A stretch of 64,000 bases of DNA from Allantophomopsis cytisporea (GCA_024752435.1 CP103025.1:868001-932000), one strand, 5' to 3'; counted from the first letter of the stretch, positions 46,778-58,216 are shown. The notes: a model not told the origin generated them from the letters alone. Numbers and translations: made by a program.

Positions 46778-48880
46778 ATGCTACCCCTAAAACCCTCTCA
46801 ATCCACCGGCCTAGCAATCACAAACCCATTGGTCCTATACCGCGCTCTCCTCGCAACAAAACGCATTGATCCTGACCCATCTCAACATCGCCTAGCCCTC
46901 CACCTCCAGAAGTTATATCATCGTCTCAAAGACTATTCCCCACAAGCAGAATATGGCGATCGATTGAAGGCCATCAGCCATGCGATAGCCACCGAAAATG
47001 AGAAAAGGGGAGTAGAAAGCGAGGATGAGAAACCAGTTGCCGTGCGCGGTCATCCGCTGCGGAACAATCCTCTCTTCCGACACTTGTTCGCGAGGAAAGA
47101 AAGCAAAGACACCTTGGCTCTGACCAGAGTCCTCACGAACCATGAGGCGGCCATGGGCTTGAATTCGCCGCGCGGGCTGTTATTACACGGCGAAGTCGGC
47201 ACGGGCAAGAGCATGCTCGTAGATCTGCTGGCAGACAGTCTGCCGAATCCGAAGAAGAAAAGGTGGCATTTCAACACGTTCATGCTGGAGACGCTATCTC
47301 GGCTCGAGCATCTGAGGCAATCGAGGGCGGCGGGCGCCGAGTCGGAGTACTCGTTGCTGTGGTTGGCCAAGGACATGGTCGAGAAGTCGCCCATTCTGTT
47401 CCTCGACGAGTTCCAGTTGCCGGATCGCGCCTCCGCCAAGATATTGAGCAATCTGCTCACTTCATTCTTTCAGTTGGGTGGTGTTGTCATTGCTACGTCG
47501 AATCGAATGCCCGATGAGCTGGCTAAAGCTGCGGGAATTGAGTTCGCCCCGCCGCCTTCGAGAGGTGGTCTTGTTAGGAATTGGTTGGGAATTGGTACTG
47601 GAAATAAGGGTAGAGGTGATCTTTTTGGAGCGACTAGTGATTATGCTGGGTTCTTGGATGTTCTGAAAGCGCGTTGTGAGATTTGGGATATGGAAGGTGG
47701 AAAGGATTGGAGGAGGAGAGAGGCTGAGGAGGATATACTTGACTCGATCACTGAAGAGTTGAGAGAAGATCTGCTTCAAGAAGGCTTTCAAGGTATAGAT
47801 AAGCTCTCCCCTGGCAATCTGGGCCTTGGATATGAGCAAAGTGTTCTTGAAAAGATGAAATTGTCGACCGAGGCATCAGAACAAAAGCAAAAGCAGCCTG
47901 TATTGGCTCCTAAGAAATATCTTCTGTCTCCTTTGGAATCAGACGAAGCTTGGAATGCAGTTATACGAAGTGCCTTCTCCGACGAAACCTCAAACATGGG
48001 ACAAATCCCTTGGGAATCAATGACCCTTCGAGTATACGGGCGAAACGTGCCAGTACCACAACACTACTCTGGGGTAGCATACTGGACGTTTGACGACCTA
48101 TGCGGCGGCGCCTTTGGCCCAGCAGATTACATTACCATCTCCTCAACATTTCATACTCTCATCCTCGACTTTGTGCCCATTCTCACACTCTCGCAAAAGA
48201 ATGAAGCTCGCCGCATGATAACCCTTCTAGATGCGCTCTATGAAGCACGTTGCAAGCTCATAATCCGCGCGTCCGCCGGCCCCGACGAGCTATTCTTCCC
48301 AGAGACAAACGCCCCAGCCCTCGCAACCGCAGATGCGATGTCCGAGGGCACAGACAAGAACACGGGTGACCAAACGTATGCCGAGACCATTGCGGAGATC
48401 TACCAAGACCAGACGTCGCCTTTCAGACCCAATGTCTCGTCCTACGAGGCGGAAAGCCGCTCGGGCTACGACCCCGATGAAGATGCGGACTTTAATCCGC
48501 CCGGCGCTGGGAATGAGATTGGGCGACAGATTGACTTCGGTGCGACGGGATCCTTCACGGGTGAGGATGAGCGCTTTGCGTATAAGAGGGCTAGGAGTCG
48601 TCTTTGGGAGATGTGTGGTTCCAGATGGCATGCGCGGCAGGACGAGGGCTGGTGGAAACCACTGCCTATCGAAGTCCGCAGATGGGAACGATCTGTCTCT
48701 GATGGCAAGGGCTTTAGTACCGTCTTGCCGGAGACTTTTACACCTGGTGATGTTAAGCTTGGCCCGTCTTTTGATTTGGATAAACCAGCGGGGTTGCCGA
48801 GGGAAGAGTATCAGGAGGCTATGCGTGCTGAGGAAGAGGCGAGGAGGAAAGGTGAGGGGTGGTTTGGGAGGTTGAAATAA
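46778..48880 (+). CDS. AFG1-like ATPase (LACE1/Afg1 family)
   Basis: A single exon of 700 residues. Afg1-family proteins are P-loop ATPases of mitochondria implicated in handling misfolded or surplus inner-membrane subunits. The P-loop GEVGTGKS lies at 138-145 with the family lead-in NSPRGLLLHGEVG. The Walker B segment ILFLDEFQLPD is near 206-215, followed by the sensor-like VVIATSNRMPDEL. The family-specific block FDDLCGGAFGPADYITIS and a second domain follow. The N-terminus is only modestly basic, so mitochondrial import is probable but not evident. The protein is longer than yeast Afg1 because of Glu/Asp-rich insertions near 510-580. The ATG is the first in frame after an AT-rich leader. 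Confidence 0.9.
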   Translation: MLPLKPSQSTGLAITNPLVLYRALLATKRIDPDPSQHRLALHLQKLYHRLKDYSPQAEYGDRLKAISHAIATENEKRGVESEDEKPVAVRGHPLRNNPLFRHLFARKESKDTLALTRVLTNHEAAMGLNSPRGLLLHGEVGTGKSMLVDLLADSLPNPKKKRWHFNTFMLETLSRLEHLRQSRAAGAESEYSLLWLAKDMVEKSPILFLDEFQLPDRASAKILSNLLTSFFQLGGVVIATSNRMPDELAKAAGIEFAPPPSRGGLVRNWLGIGTGNKGRGDLFGATSDYAGFLDVLKARCEIWDMEGGKDWRRREAEEDILDSITEELREDLLQEGFQGIDKLSPGNLGLGYEQSVLEKMKLSTEASEQKQKQPVLAPKKYLLSPLESDEAWNAVIRSAFSDETSNMGQIPWESMTLRVYGRNVPVPQHYSGVAYWTFDDLCGGAFGPADYITISSTFHTLILDFVPILTLSQKNEARRMITLLDALYEARCKLIIRASAGPDELFFPETNAPALATADAMSEGTDKNTGDQTYAETIAEIYQDQTSPFRPNVSSYEAESRSGYDPDEDADFNPPGAGNEIGRQIDFGATGSFTGEDERFAYKRARSRLWEMCGSRWHARQDEGWWKPLPIEVRRWERSVSDGKGFSTVLPETFTPGDVKLGPSFDLDKPAGLPREEYQEAMRAEEEARRKGEGWFGRLK

Positions 48881-51651
48881 GGTGGGCTTTGTGTGGGTTG
48901 TACTTACTGTGTATATATATAGCTATAAAGGTGCCGATGATAAGTACTAGGTTCTCATATTAGGGAAGGCGTACAGAAGTTTTGGACTGTATTTATTTTC
49001 ACTATATAGCTTTCTATATATATAATCCTTACCGGTTAGAGCAATTTGATCATCTAGCACTCCATACCTCTGAAGTGTAAATAAGTTTATTGTACGATGC
49101 TGCGATGTTTGACTGAAGTAAAATGACCAAAGTCTTTTATGGAGAGTATCTGAATAGACAACTGATGAAAATGGTGATGAAAACAATAGCAATGATGAGA
49201 ACGACAACAATAAGGATGTACATAACAACACCAGACATTTTTGTTTACAAGTAATGAAAATCTTGCAAACTTCTTCTCTGCATATAAAGTTTCTTTTCCC
49301 TGATTGCACGCTTGATAACTGAGCAAAAGTACATAGAAGAAGATCGTTTTATAGAACAAAGCTGCCGCAAGGCATAAATCTTAGGACATTGTCTAGTTAT
49401 CTACTAGTTAATGAAGTATTCTAGGTTTAGTAAAAACGTGAAAATGGGATACTCGCCAACTAGAAATGTCTAGACTTAACAGGTTAAGATCATGCGTAAT
49501 TGTTGTAAAGGAGTCTTATATGAAAAGTAGTTGAAGTTATTTGTGTAAGAAAGGATGAAGTCAAGTGAATGTCATAATTAGAAGTAAACGCTCTTGAGAG
49601 GGGGATAGTCAAGGACTTGTATCGAGTAGATCTGTGATGTGGATGTATGGAAATATCCTTTGGGATTGTATTTAGATTCCAGTATCTCTCTAAATAGTGA
49701 ATTGATCCGAACGTTGGCAAAGCAATCACTTTTCATGGTCGTCAAATGCTGAGGTCTTTTGGGATATCTAAATGCACATTATTTGAGATATTCAAGGCAA
49801 TCCAGTATATATAGAGTTATTTGTTCATGTTATAGAAATATGGCTGATAGATTACACCCCCGGAATTTGAGGCTTCACTTATAATTCAGGAGCAATCGTA
49901 TGATTTATATGACGCATATATCGACTCAGACAATATTATAAGAACCTCATACCAATCAATGAATTTAGCACAAACGAATGTACGATTAAGATCTACAGTG
50001 CAGCTATCATCTTGATTTTTGTAGATATCCACTTGTCAAATCCGCATTGTACGAACCTCTAGCTTACAGCAGCAGCAAAATGCATAATCTTTGCAAAAGG
50101 GTATTTCTACTGAACCATATCTTTCTACTTTCCAATATCAAGAAACATCGCCTGACTTTGCAATGAATATCAACAAAGATTGAGGATTTGCGGCAGAGCT
50201 AAATTTATTGCTTGCTATACTTGAGGGATGGTATGATTGATGTTTTTAACCGGGAAGAGACAATCATTATTGTAAGGTCTGCGGCTCTTCCTTATATAGT
50301 CTCAGCTGCTTGTTTATCTAAATTATCTATCAATTTGCAGAGTCCTATTGTTGTGCGTTTGTTCTACTTACGTTGTTCTTCATGTGTCTCCAAGTATTAA
50401 TTTCAATTTACTTTTGGAAGGAGGTGCTTCGAATTTGACTTTATACTTGAACATTTTCTTATTTGTCAACACAGTTATGAGGGTTTTAGATGTTATAACT
50501 CCTGGAGGAAGGTCTCGCGAGGATACTTGGTCACATGAGTGAGAATGTTGGGGGTTCGATGTGATTCTGAGGTAATTTGAGCACTCCCTTGCGTTTATAC
50601 CGGGGCGGCTGATAAGATGTTAATCAATTAAGCATGTTCTTAATGATGTTATTCAGTTCGGATTTCTAATGGTGCCTGAATTTCAAGTATCGAAGTTTCA
50701 ATTCATATATATACGAAGACACCAAGTACCTTCTCTGATATCATTAACAATCCTTGAGAGATATTGCTTACATATTACTCCATACTCCGAACTCCGTACA
50801 TTGGGTTGTACAATACTTAGGATTTTTGACACAACTTGGATGCTGATCCGCACGCGTCTTACAGCCGCAATCAGCCACCTGGATTTAAAACCCCAAAAGG
50901 TGAGGGATCATGTACTACATACGTCGGTATGGACTCACCGCATAAGGAACACTAAGGGTTTATTCATAGTCTGAGATGAATTGGCGGGTACTTCCGAATC
51001 GAAAACATCAAACTCCCTTTTTGAAGCTGTAATCTACAATTACTATTCAACATCTTTGAAGATCAGGTATTTTACCTAGATGTCATACAAGGCATACTAC
51101 TTACTAGCACTGGGATTCTGGCGGAATACATCCGCCATACTAAGAACTCCCCGCAAGTGCCGCAGAAAATTGGCTTGGATTAGTACCCATCGATGTCCTA
51201 TCGAACCTATCAACCCTCTCACAGCAAGGTCTCTCTATTGCGGAGTAAATGAGCTCCGAATGTGCACCTCCATCATCTGCCGTCTTGCAAATAGGCGCTG
51301 CATACCCAAGAACACCATCACTTAACAAGGCGTCAGAAGCAGGGAGGAATAGAACTCTCTGCCTTACGAGTACAGAGAGCTCCATGAGAGGAGAGTAGCG
51401 ACTAAGCCCCACAAAATGAAGTCTATCATCCGTAATCCATCCTCTTAAAGGTATCTTATTTTCCTTCCTACGTCTACTTTGACTTGACTCTTATTGACGT
51501 CAAATCTCTTCCCGTCTTCCTTTTCCCAGCCTTATCTTAGTTGTAAGCTATGGAGATTGCCATCTCCAACTCCTTCACAGAATAAACACACCTTACATAC
51601 ATAGTATATCTACTTCCTGTACTTTACATAATTACAACTCAGAATCTTGCA
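48881..51651. other. AT-rich gene-free region
   Basis: About 2.8 kb, strongly AT-rich from 48900 to about 50800, with only short frames. It includes the 3' end of the AFG1-like gene and the promoter of the transporter. I found no transposase, terminal repeats or RNA gene. Decayed repeat DNA or a simple AT-rich spacer are both possible. Confidence 0.55.
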
Positions 51652-51729
51652 ATGCATCCTAGTCCTCATGTCTTCGCACACGGACACCAAGATCACGGAC
51701 ACCAAGATCCCATCCACCGTATCCGATGA
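51652..51729 (+). CDS. Overlapping upstream ORF of the DMT transporter
   Basis: The first ATG of the leader (51652) opens a 25-codon frame that overlaps the main start at 51668 in another frame and stops at 51729. It encodes a His-rich peptide with the repeat HGHQDHGHQD, from a 15-base duplication (CGGACACCAAGATC twice). If the transcript begins upstream, the frame would limit initiation at the main ATG. Its translation is inferred only. Confidence 0.35.
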   Translation: MHPSPHVFAHGHQDHGHQDPIHRIR

Positions 51730-53096
51730 ATCCCGTATCTCCATCTCTCCCGAGGAGCCCGCTGAAATCGAAGATGGGACAAACTCCACGTATATAGACA
51801 TAAACCACAAATCGCTACCAAGCCTTGGCCTGGGCTTGCTGCACCCAGAAGCTTTCCGGCGGCTATCAACCAGTACGCTGGGTGGGCTGTCTAATGACAG
51901 CCGAGACAGTTATTCGCACTCATTCTCCTCGCACATCCCGGCTCGGCCGACGGCAACGGAGGGGTGGAAGGGCGCATGCGAACGATTTTGGCAGCGGAAT
52001 AGAGGTCTGTGGCTTGTTTCATTCAGCCAGTTCTTCGGGGCTTTGATGAATGTGGCGACGCGGGTTCTGGAGACGGAGGAGGATGGCATGCACCCTTTCC
52101 AAGTGCTGTTTGTGCGGATGGGCTTGACTATGATCTTGTGCTGTTTGTACATGTGGTATACGAAGGTTGAGCACTTCCCTCTTGGACCGCGGAAGATACG
52201 CGGACTTCTGGTGTGCAGGGGATTGGTTGGATTCTTTGGGATTTTTGGAATGTATTGTGAGTCTTTCAGTCTTGATGTTGAGACGTTGTAAAACTGATGT
52301 CATAGACTCTCTACTGTATCTTCCCATGGCCGACGCCGTAGTCATCACCTTCCTGGCTCCCTCGGTGGCAGGCTATGCATGCTACCTCATCATCGGCGAG
52401 CCCTTCACGCGCATGGAGCAAATAGCATCCTTCATTGCGCTAGCCGGTGTATTCCTCATAGCGCGTCCAACCTCCTTATTCAATACGCCAGAAGCGCCCA
52501 ATCCTGACTCCCCCAACGATTCCATCTTGCAGCCCACATCCGCAGAACGGCTCTCCGCCATCGGTGTCGCCCTTCTTGGCGTGCTAGGCTCAGCAGGAGC
52601 ATACACGACAATACGCTGGATAGGCAAGAATGCCCATCCTCTGATATCAGTGAACTACTTCGCGACCTGGTGTACGATCCTGTCGACCGCGGTTCTCTCA
52701 CTGGCCCCGAGCTTTGGATACCCCGATCTACACTTCGTGCTTCCGAAGAACTTGCAGCAATGGCTGCTACTCGCCTCGTTAGGCCTGTGCGGCTTCACCA
52801 TGCAATTCCTGCTCACAGCCGGCATGGCGCACGAGAAGAGTAACCGAGCGACTAACATGGTGTATACGAATATGCTGTGGGCGCTGCTTTTTGACCGCTG
52901 GGTATTTGGGACGACTCCCGGGTGGTGGAGTATCATTGGCAGTAGCCTGATTTTGGGGAGCGCGGTTTATGTGGCGGTGCAGAAGGGTGCAGCGCCGACG
53001 GTTAGTGCGGAGACGGAGAGGTATGCTGAAGAGGGGAGGGGAATGTTGAGTGATATCGAGGGACAGGAGGATGTTGAGATGAGACATTTGAGATAG
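51668..53096 (+). CDS. Drug/metabolite (DMT) superfamily transporter, EamA-like
   Basis: Two exons, 51668-52256 and 52306-53096, encode 459 residues. The protein has an acidic, Ser-rich cytosolic N-terminus of about 110 residues, then ten predicted membrane spans in two EamA-type halves. The first begins GLWLVSFSQFFGALMNVATRVLE and continues LLVCRGLVGFFGIFGMYYSL. The second includes SAIGVALLGVLGSAGAYTTIRWIG. The split Tyr codon at the intron (GTGAGT donor, CATAG acceptor) restores YYSLLYLPMADAVVITFLAPS, a family hallmark. Relatives are annotated as solute carrier 35/EamA exporters of the plasma or internal membranes; the substrate is unknown. The upstream in-frame extension lacks an ATG, so 51668 is the start. 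Confidence 0.9.
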
Positions 53097-53274
53097 GTTG
53101 TGCATGGTGTAGATAATCTAGTCACTTGATGGGGAGCATGATTGCATAGAATGCGATTCTTTCGTAAGTTCTTCTGGACAAGGTTCAAATTGTTGCTTTA
53201 TAGATAGTTATTATGATATGTACATGCAACATCCAACGCTCGAAAAAAGACAATCAGGTGGTTGCTCCCATAGG

Positions 53275-56025
53275 CTACTCCCATTCCTGTTCTACGTCAA
53301 GGTCTGTACCATGACTCTCGTCTGGTAACTTATAACCTGGCTCTTGTCCGGTACCCTCTATTGCTTCAATCTGGATCTTCGCCAGAGCAGTATACAAAGC
53401 ATCTTGATTCCGGATGCTTCTAAGCGCCTTGTATGTAGAATGGTTGGGGTTCAAATCAGCCTCACGCATCCTGCGTATGACGTCCGCCGTCATATAGATA
53501 TTTTCCTGGCGAGCATAACCCATAGCCAGAGAGTTGTACGTTATGTGATTGGGCTCGACACCGTGCTCTTTCATCATTTCCAAGACCTTTTCGGCGGCGC
53601 GATGTTGGTTGTGGTGGAGGAAGGCGTCGAGGAGGATGCTCCAAGTGCGGATTGTAGGCTTGGCAATGGTGATCTCGAACGGCTTGGTATGTGCATCTGT
53701 AGCTTGGGATGAAGACTTTTGTGATTCAGGACTTGTTTCTCTGGTCTCTGATTCGTTTTCGGCTTTTACGCTATCCAGTCGATGTTCCGCTACTATATGC
53801 TCCGACTTAAGACTGGCGCCGCTATCGAGCATGTTACGGACAAGATCGGTGCAGAGGGGTAAGAGGTCGGCGTGTCTGCCCATACTATGCAGAAGAGCAT
53901 TGTGCAGATGGTCATCTTTTGCCAAACTGAGGGCAATTGGGTGGCCACTAGCTATCAGAGACTTTATTTCCTGATAAAAAATACCCAACGCTGTTGGAGA
54001 TGTGATATCCTGAAGCACTCCGCTGAGCATGACGATGAGAGTAGGATAGCCTGGCTGTAATGGGACTACGTCAGGTGGAAGCTTCCGAATAGCAGACTCG
54101 TTGAGTGTAACATATCTAGGCATAAGATCTCTGAGTGGCTGCATATCAAAGTATTCGCTATAAACCGACAACATCGTGTAAAAAGGAGTTGCAAGCTCAG
54201 GCTTTTTGTGCACCTGGAGCGACCGTTCTCCAAAAGTTTTTGCAAGTCTTTCATTTTCTTGACGAATTTTCTGCTGTTGTGTATCGTAAATGAGGAACAA
54301 GATGTGCAACAGATCCGTGGCAATATACTCATTTCTGATGTTCTTCAGTTTGACCAATCTTACAACTCTGTGCAAGAATTCTTGATTCCCAGACACTTTG
54401 GCATAGTTCAAGAAGTGTGCATATGTATGGGCACTCGGTTCAGTAACATGACTCTTCTCCATTGTATCATGGATGTTCCAGGCTGTCTGCTCATCCCCCC
54501 TGATAAGGGTATCCTTAACTAGCAGATTGAGAATGAAAGTGGTTGGGCGTAAACCAGAGGAGTGCATCTTAGTGAAGAGTTCTGAAGCTGAAAGATCTGA
54601 TTTATTATTTGTCAATATAGCGCCACAGACACTTCCTGCAAATCGTTCTCCAACTGGAGAGTCGAAGCCAGTATACTGCTGAAGGGCTGCTAATGCTGTT
54701 TCTGTTTCACCAGCTTTGCCAAGTTGGTATGCAAATTTTAACTTGGTGTTATTGTGCATAGGAACTCTGGTATACTGAAGCAGCCCGAATAACATTACAC
54801 AACTTGGGATGTCTAAGTTCTTAATTAAGAAGAAGATAGTCCTCTGAGTGAGGAAAAAGCCCGGCTTTTTAGTAACAATTTCTTGTACGCCCATCAGAAT
54901 GCGATTTGCCACGTCATGCTTAGAGCTGACATGTATAAGCTCGTCCGGTATGACAAAATGGTAGGCAGTTATGAAGTCCAATGCATCGGCGATAACATGT
55001 GAAGGGCGACTTGGGGCGTCTGTTGCTACCAAGATATCGAGCGTCTTCAGAGGGTTGAGATGTAGAGCCCAAGCTATCACAGAGTCCCAGCAAACCCGCA
55101 ACCGGGGAGCTTGCTTCAGCCATAATCGACGCATCTTACGTACAGATTCGCGTTCCAGCAAGTGCTCTGCAAGTAGTTGATCGTTAAAGTGATATAGAAA
55201 GCTCTTTTCATTGATAGAACCGACCGACGTAATTTTCGTGTGCCGACGGCCAAGAAATTCGATCCTTGAGCGCCAGTACTTTAGAGATCTGTGATTTCCA
55301 CGAGGATGGGATATTTTGAGGATCTTTTCCTCACGAAACCGTGGTCCAGGAAAGATGGTCTTGTATACCGGCCGGCGATTCCCGATGAATCTTATACGTC
55401 GTAGAACGTGCTGACAACCTTGAGCGTCTTTCTTCCTCCGAGATGTTGTCTTGCTACTCTGAATTTCCTGCAGGCTTGCTCTGCTCTTGACGAGATGCTT
55501 TTGTGCTGGCGCCAAGTTGGGGTCCGCCTCTTTGTGAAGAGTATCATTGTCCCCAATATCATCATCTGCTATACTCTTATCCACGACGGGCATGGGGCCA
55601 GCATTTTTAAGCCCTACCAGATTTGCATGTCCCCAAATCTTGTCGAACTCAGCCATCGAATCTTCGTCTAGTTCGGTGTCAGTGATACCAAAATTCAATC
55701 TCCGCCGAATATGTTCCTTTGTGGACCCATTTTGGCTCCTCGCAAGACGTTCCACCCATTGCTCAGCCGGATCTTGAAGAGCTTCATCAGTGTCGCTGAT
55801 TGTTGATGATAACTGTGCGGTTGTTTGCTTCCGATGAAAATCTGAATCATGACTGGGTTTCTTCTCGGATATCTGGTCTTCCTGTAATCGTACGGAACGG
55901 GTGTATTGTCTTTGAGGAGCAAGTGATGGGGGCCATAAGGCGAAGACCCTTGGGGCTAAGAAAGGGAGCACTGGTGAATCGATGACCGGTAAACGCGGTA
56001 CTCTGCAGTGAGGTCGTGGAGGCAT
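53275..56025 (-). CDS. Mitochondrial pentatricopeptide repeat (PPR) protein
   Basis: A single exon of 916 residues. The frame opens 9 bases further upstream only with a TTG, so ATG 56025 is chosen. The N-terminus is basic and free of acidic residues (MPPRPHCRVPRLPV, then RQYTRSVRLQ), like a mitochondrial presequence. The body is helical, with PPR-like pairs. The clearest are IRTWSILLDAFLHHNQHRAAEKVLEMMKEHG and VEPNHITYNSLAMGYARQENI followed by a third repeat near the C-terminus. PPR proteins bind organellar RNA; fungal ones act in maturation or translation of specific mitochondrial mRNAs, such as those for cytochrome oxidase. I cannot name the orthologue. It shares a 259-base divergent promoter with CWF18. 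Confidence 0.85.
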   Translation of the reverse strand: MPPRPHCRVPRLPVIDSPVLPFLAPRVFALWPPSLAPQRQYTRSVRLQEDQISEKKPSHDSDFHRKQTTAQLSSTISDTDEALQDPAEQWVERLARSQNGSTKEHIRRRLNFGITDTELDEDSMAEFDKIWGHANLVGLKNAGPMPVVDKSIADDDIGDNDTLHKEADPNLAPAQKHLVKSRASLQEIQSSKTTSRRKKDAQGCQHVLRRIRFIGNRRPVYKTIFPGPRFREEKILKISHPRGNHRSLKYWRSRIEFLGRRHTKITSVGSINEKSFLYHFNDQLLAEHLLERESVRKMRRLWLKQAPRLRVCWDSVIAWALHLNPLKTLDILVATDAPSRPSHVIADALDFITAYHFVIPDELIHVSSKHDVANRILMGVQEIVTKKPGFFLTQRTIFFLIKNLDIPSCVMLFGLLQYTRVPMHNNTKLKFAYQLGKAGETETALAALQQYTGFDSPVGERFAGSVCGAILTNNKSDLSASELFTKMHSSGLRPTTFILNLLVKDTLIRGDEQTAWNIHDTMEKSHVTEPSAHTYAHFLNYAKVSGNQEFLHRVVRLVKLKNIRNEYIATDLLHILFLIYDTQQQKIRQENERLAKTFGERSLQVHKKPELATPFYTMLSVYSEYFDMQPLRDLMPRYVTLNESAIRKLPPDVVPLQPGYPTLIVMLSGVLQDITSPTALGIFYQEIKSLIASGHPIALSLAKDDHLHNALLHSMGRHADLLPLCTDLVRNMLDSGASLKSEHIVAEHRLDSVKAENESETRETSPESQKSSSQATDAHTKPFEITIAKPTIRTWSILLDAFLHHNQHRAAEKVLEMMKEHGVEPNHITYNSLAMGYARQENIYMTADVIRRMREADLNPNHSTYKALRSIRNQDALYTALAKIQIEAIEGTGQEPGYKLPDESHGTDLDVEQEWE

Positions 56026-56284
56026 CAATCCCAATTGCTGTAGTTCAATTCAGCATGATGATTCGCCTAGAGTCTGAAGTTGTGACAATTGCGCCTCCAA
56101 ACAAAAATTGAGGGACGAGGCTGACCCAGTTCGTTATTAGAGTTGTGGCCGCAGATCTTAGCGTCGCTCCAATACCGCGAACCGTTGGTTAGGTCTTCAG
56201 GATCACAAATAGAAAGTCAATGCTATCTCAAGCTTCGACAACAACTTTGCAATCTGCTTTACACATTTTGACATATATGAAAAT
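56026..56284. promoter_or_regulatory. Divergent promoter between the PPR gene and CWF18
   Basis: Only 259 bases separate the two start codons, so the promoters must overlap. No TATA-like element is obvious, which suits housekeeping genes. Confidence 0.6.
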
Positions 56285-56914
56285 ATGTCCTCTTCTCATG
56301 CCACTCTCGGAGCAGCAGCAGATGAGCGTAAAGCTCGTCTCGCAAAGCTCAAATCTCTGAAGCGCAAACAGCCCGCCGATGAAATCGTAGCACCCGAATC
56401 TGAGCGCGAACAATCTCCACCAGCTGCACCTGACGTCGCGAAACTCCATCTGTCTGGACGCAACTATGATGCTGAGACTAAAGGCCCAAAATTGGGCTTC
56501 GAAGCTCCACCGACTCTTGCTCTCGAAAAACCTACATTGGAGGACCAGGCTGCTGAAGTTGAGGCAGAAATCAGACGGAAAGCTGAGGAGGAAGCACAAG
56601 ACGACAAGGGCGTGGATCTATTCAAACTTCAACCGAAGAAGCCAAATTGGGATTTGAAGAGAGACCTAGAGAAGAAGCTGGAGATTCTGAATGTCAGAAC
56701 AGAAAATGCCATTGCGGCTCTGGTCCGCGAACGAGTCAATGGCGCGCAAAACGCAGCGAAGCTCAAAGCTGGAAATGGAAACGGAAAATCTGCTAGTGAA
56801 GGTGGCGAGGAAATGGGAATGGAAGGAGTGACTCTTGTAGAAGGGGTCAGAGTTCGTGAACGTGAAGAAGAAGAGGAAGAGCGACGGGAAAAGGAAGACG
56901 AACTTCTCCAGTAA
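56285..56914 (+). CDS. Splicing factor Cwf18 / CCDC12 family
   Basis: A single exon of 209 residues. The cwf18 family is part of the NineTeen/Cdc5-associated spliceosome. The signature is GVDLFKLQPKKPNWDLKRDL followed by EKKLEILNVRTENAIAALVRERV, a predicted long helix, near residues 105-150. The N-terminus (AADERKARLAKLKSLKRKQP) matches the conserved basic start of the family. The C-terminus is a Gly/Asn linker and a Glu/Arg coiled coil. Length is close to that of the fission yeast and human homologues. Divergent with the PPR gene and convergent with the zinc-knuckle gene at 57088-58216 (174 bases between stops). Confidence 0.93.
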   Translation: MSSSHATLGAAADERKARLAKLKSLKRKQPADEIVAPESEREQSPPAAPDVAKLHLSGRNYDAETKGPKLGFEAPPTLALEKPTLEDQAAEVEAEIRRKAEEEAQDDKGVDLFKLQPKKPNWDLKRDLEKKLEILNVRTENAIAALVRERVNGAQNAAKLKAGNGNGKSASEGGEEMGMEGVTLVEGVRVREREEEEEERREKEDELLQ

Positions 56915-57087
56915 TGGGGCATACTCTTGATATCATGTGCATCGCAAGGCGTTATGAGAGGTTTCAATGGAAAAGGATTGGCTGGCGTTATTATATAGAT
57001 GTTCCAAGGAATATCTTGATTTATTCTAAAATAAATACAACTCATGCAATGCTGCAAGAACAGCAAACTCATCAACTCATTCCCACA

Positions 57088-58216
57088 TCATCTCATATTC
57101 AAGGCCTGTGTCAAAGCCAAACGCTTGCTAAATGGGCTCAAACTTCTTTCTCGCGGTGGTGCTTTAGCTTGACCACCCCTTGTGCGTGAGGATTCGTTGG
57201 GCGTATCTATACCATTCCTGAAAGTCGTACCGTATCGGTCGTCATCTCTTGACAGCCTTTTACGGCCCGTGCCCCCATCCTCGAGATGATCTTCTCTGAT
57301 GCGCCGAGAAGGTCTGTCATCATCACGGTGCTTTCTTTCTGGTGAACGCGAGTGTTTTCCACGTTTGTCGCCTGCTCTGGGATGGTTCTGTATATCGTTC
57401 TTTTGACCCGCCAGATGCGCTTTTCGTCCGCCACCAAGATCGGTACTTCTACGAGCAACGCCTTCATCGCTCGAATAGCCTGATTCCTGGTCATACGATA
57501 CCTCCCGGCTTCTACGTCTTCCCCGAGATCGTGGGCTCACGTCATTATATCTCCTCCTCGTATTCCTGCTGTCTGCTGAATCATGTCTATCTCTACCCCT
57601 GATCTCCTCGTCATTCACATGTGAACCAGCCGAAGAAACAGAGTCTCGTCTTCGCTTCTTCTCTGCAAGAGAACTTGACTTTTGACGTAAGGATCGATGG
57701 GCTGGAGAGGGCGAACGATCTGTAGAAATCGTCGAAACAGATCGAGATGAAGCTGATGAACTGGATCTCAGACGCTTGTTATATGTTCCTGTAACATCAT
57801 CCTGCCTGTCGCGTTTGCGGCCTCTTTCCTGCTCTTTCTTTGCGAGTTGTTCGTCGGCAATGCCCTTCCTAGAATCATATTAGAAATATTTCCTACGCTT
57901 GAAGAGGAAAATTACAGAGATATAAGGGAGGTTCTCATAAGGAGGCATGTGACAAACAGAGAAGCTGCTGAGCATAGAGTTCAAAACATTGTACTCACTT
58001 TCTCAGAAGATCTTGGGGCACGTCGCTGGTAAGTTCTGGTATAAGTTTTGGATTGAACAGTTGCTGAGTACGAGATGGACGTGAGACATAAGGGCGTTCT
58101 TGTGCCACCGCCTTACACTCATAGCTATAATGTCCACGTTTGAGGCATTTCTGGCACTGAGTGGAAGCAGTTGCCTTGGAAGGCGCGCCGATTGTAGATC
58201 CTCTGTAGCGATTCAT
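57088..58216 (-). CDS. ZCCHC10-like zinc-knuckle protein with RS/KR-rich tail
   Basis: Two exons, 58216-57999 and 57868-57088, encode 332 residues. One CCHC zinc knuckle, CQKCLKRGHYSYECK, has its Cys at 21, 24 and 34 and its His at 29. It follows the family start RGSTIGAPSKATASTQ and precedes ERPYVSRPSRTQQLFNPKL, matching the animal ZCCHC10 core. The rest is a disordered Arg/Ser/Asp-rich tail of the type seen in splicing factors (SRSPERKHRDDDRPSRR). Nuclear RNA metabolism is likely, and location next to the spliceosomal gene CWF18 fits, though neighbours in fungi need not share function. The intron has a GTGAGT donor and TCTAG acceptor and rebuilds a Lys codon. The frame is open upstream without an ATG, so 58216 is the start. 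Confidence 0.85.

Noticed and set aside
57847..58032. Plus-strand frame MFVGNALPRIILEIFP
   Set aside because: It lies across the intron of the ZCCHC10-like gene on the opposite strand and recalls no family.
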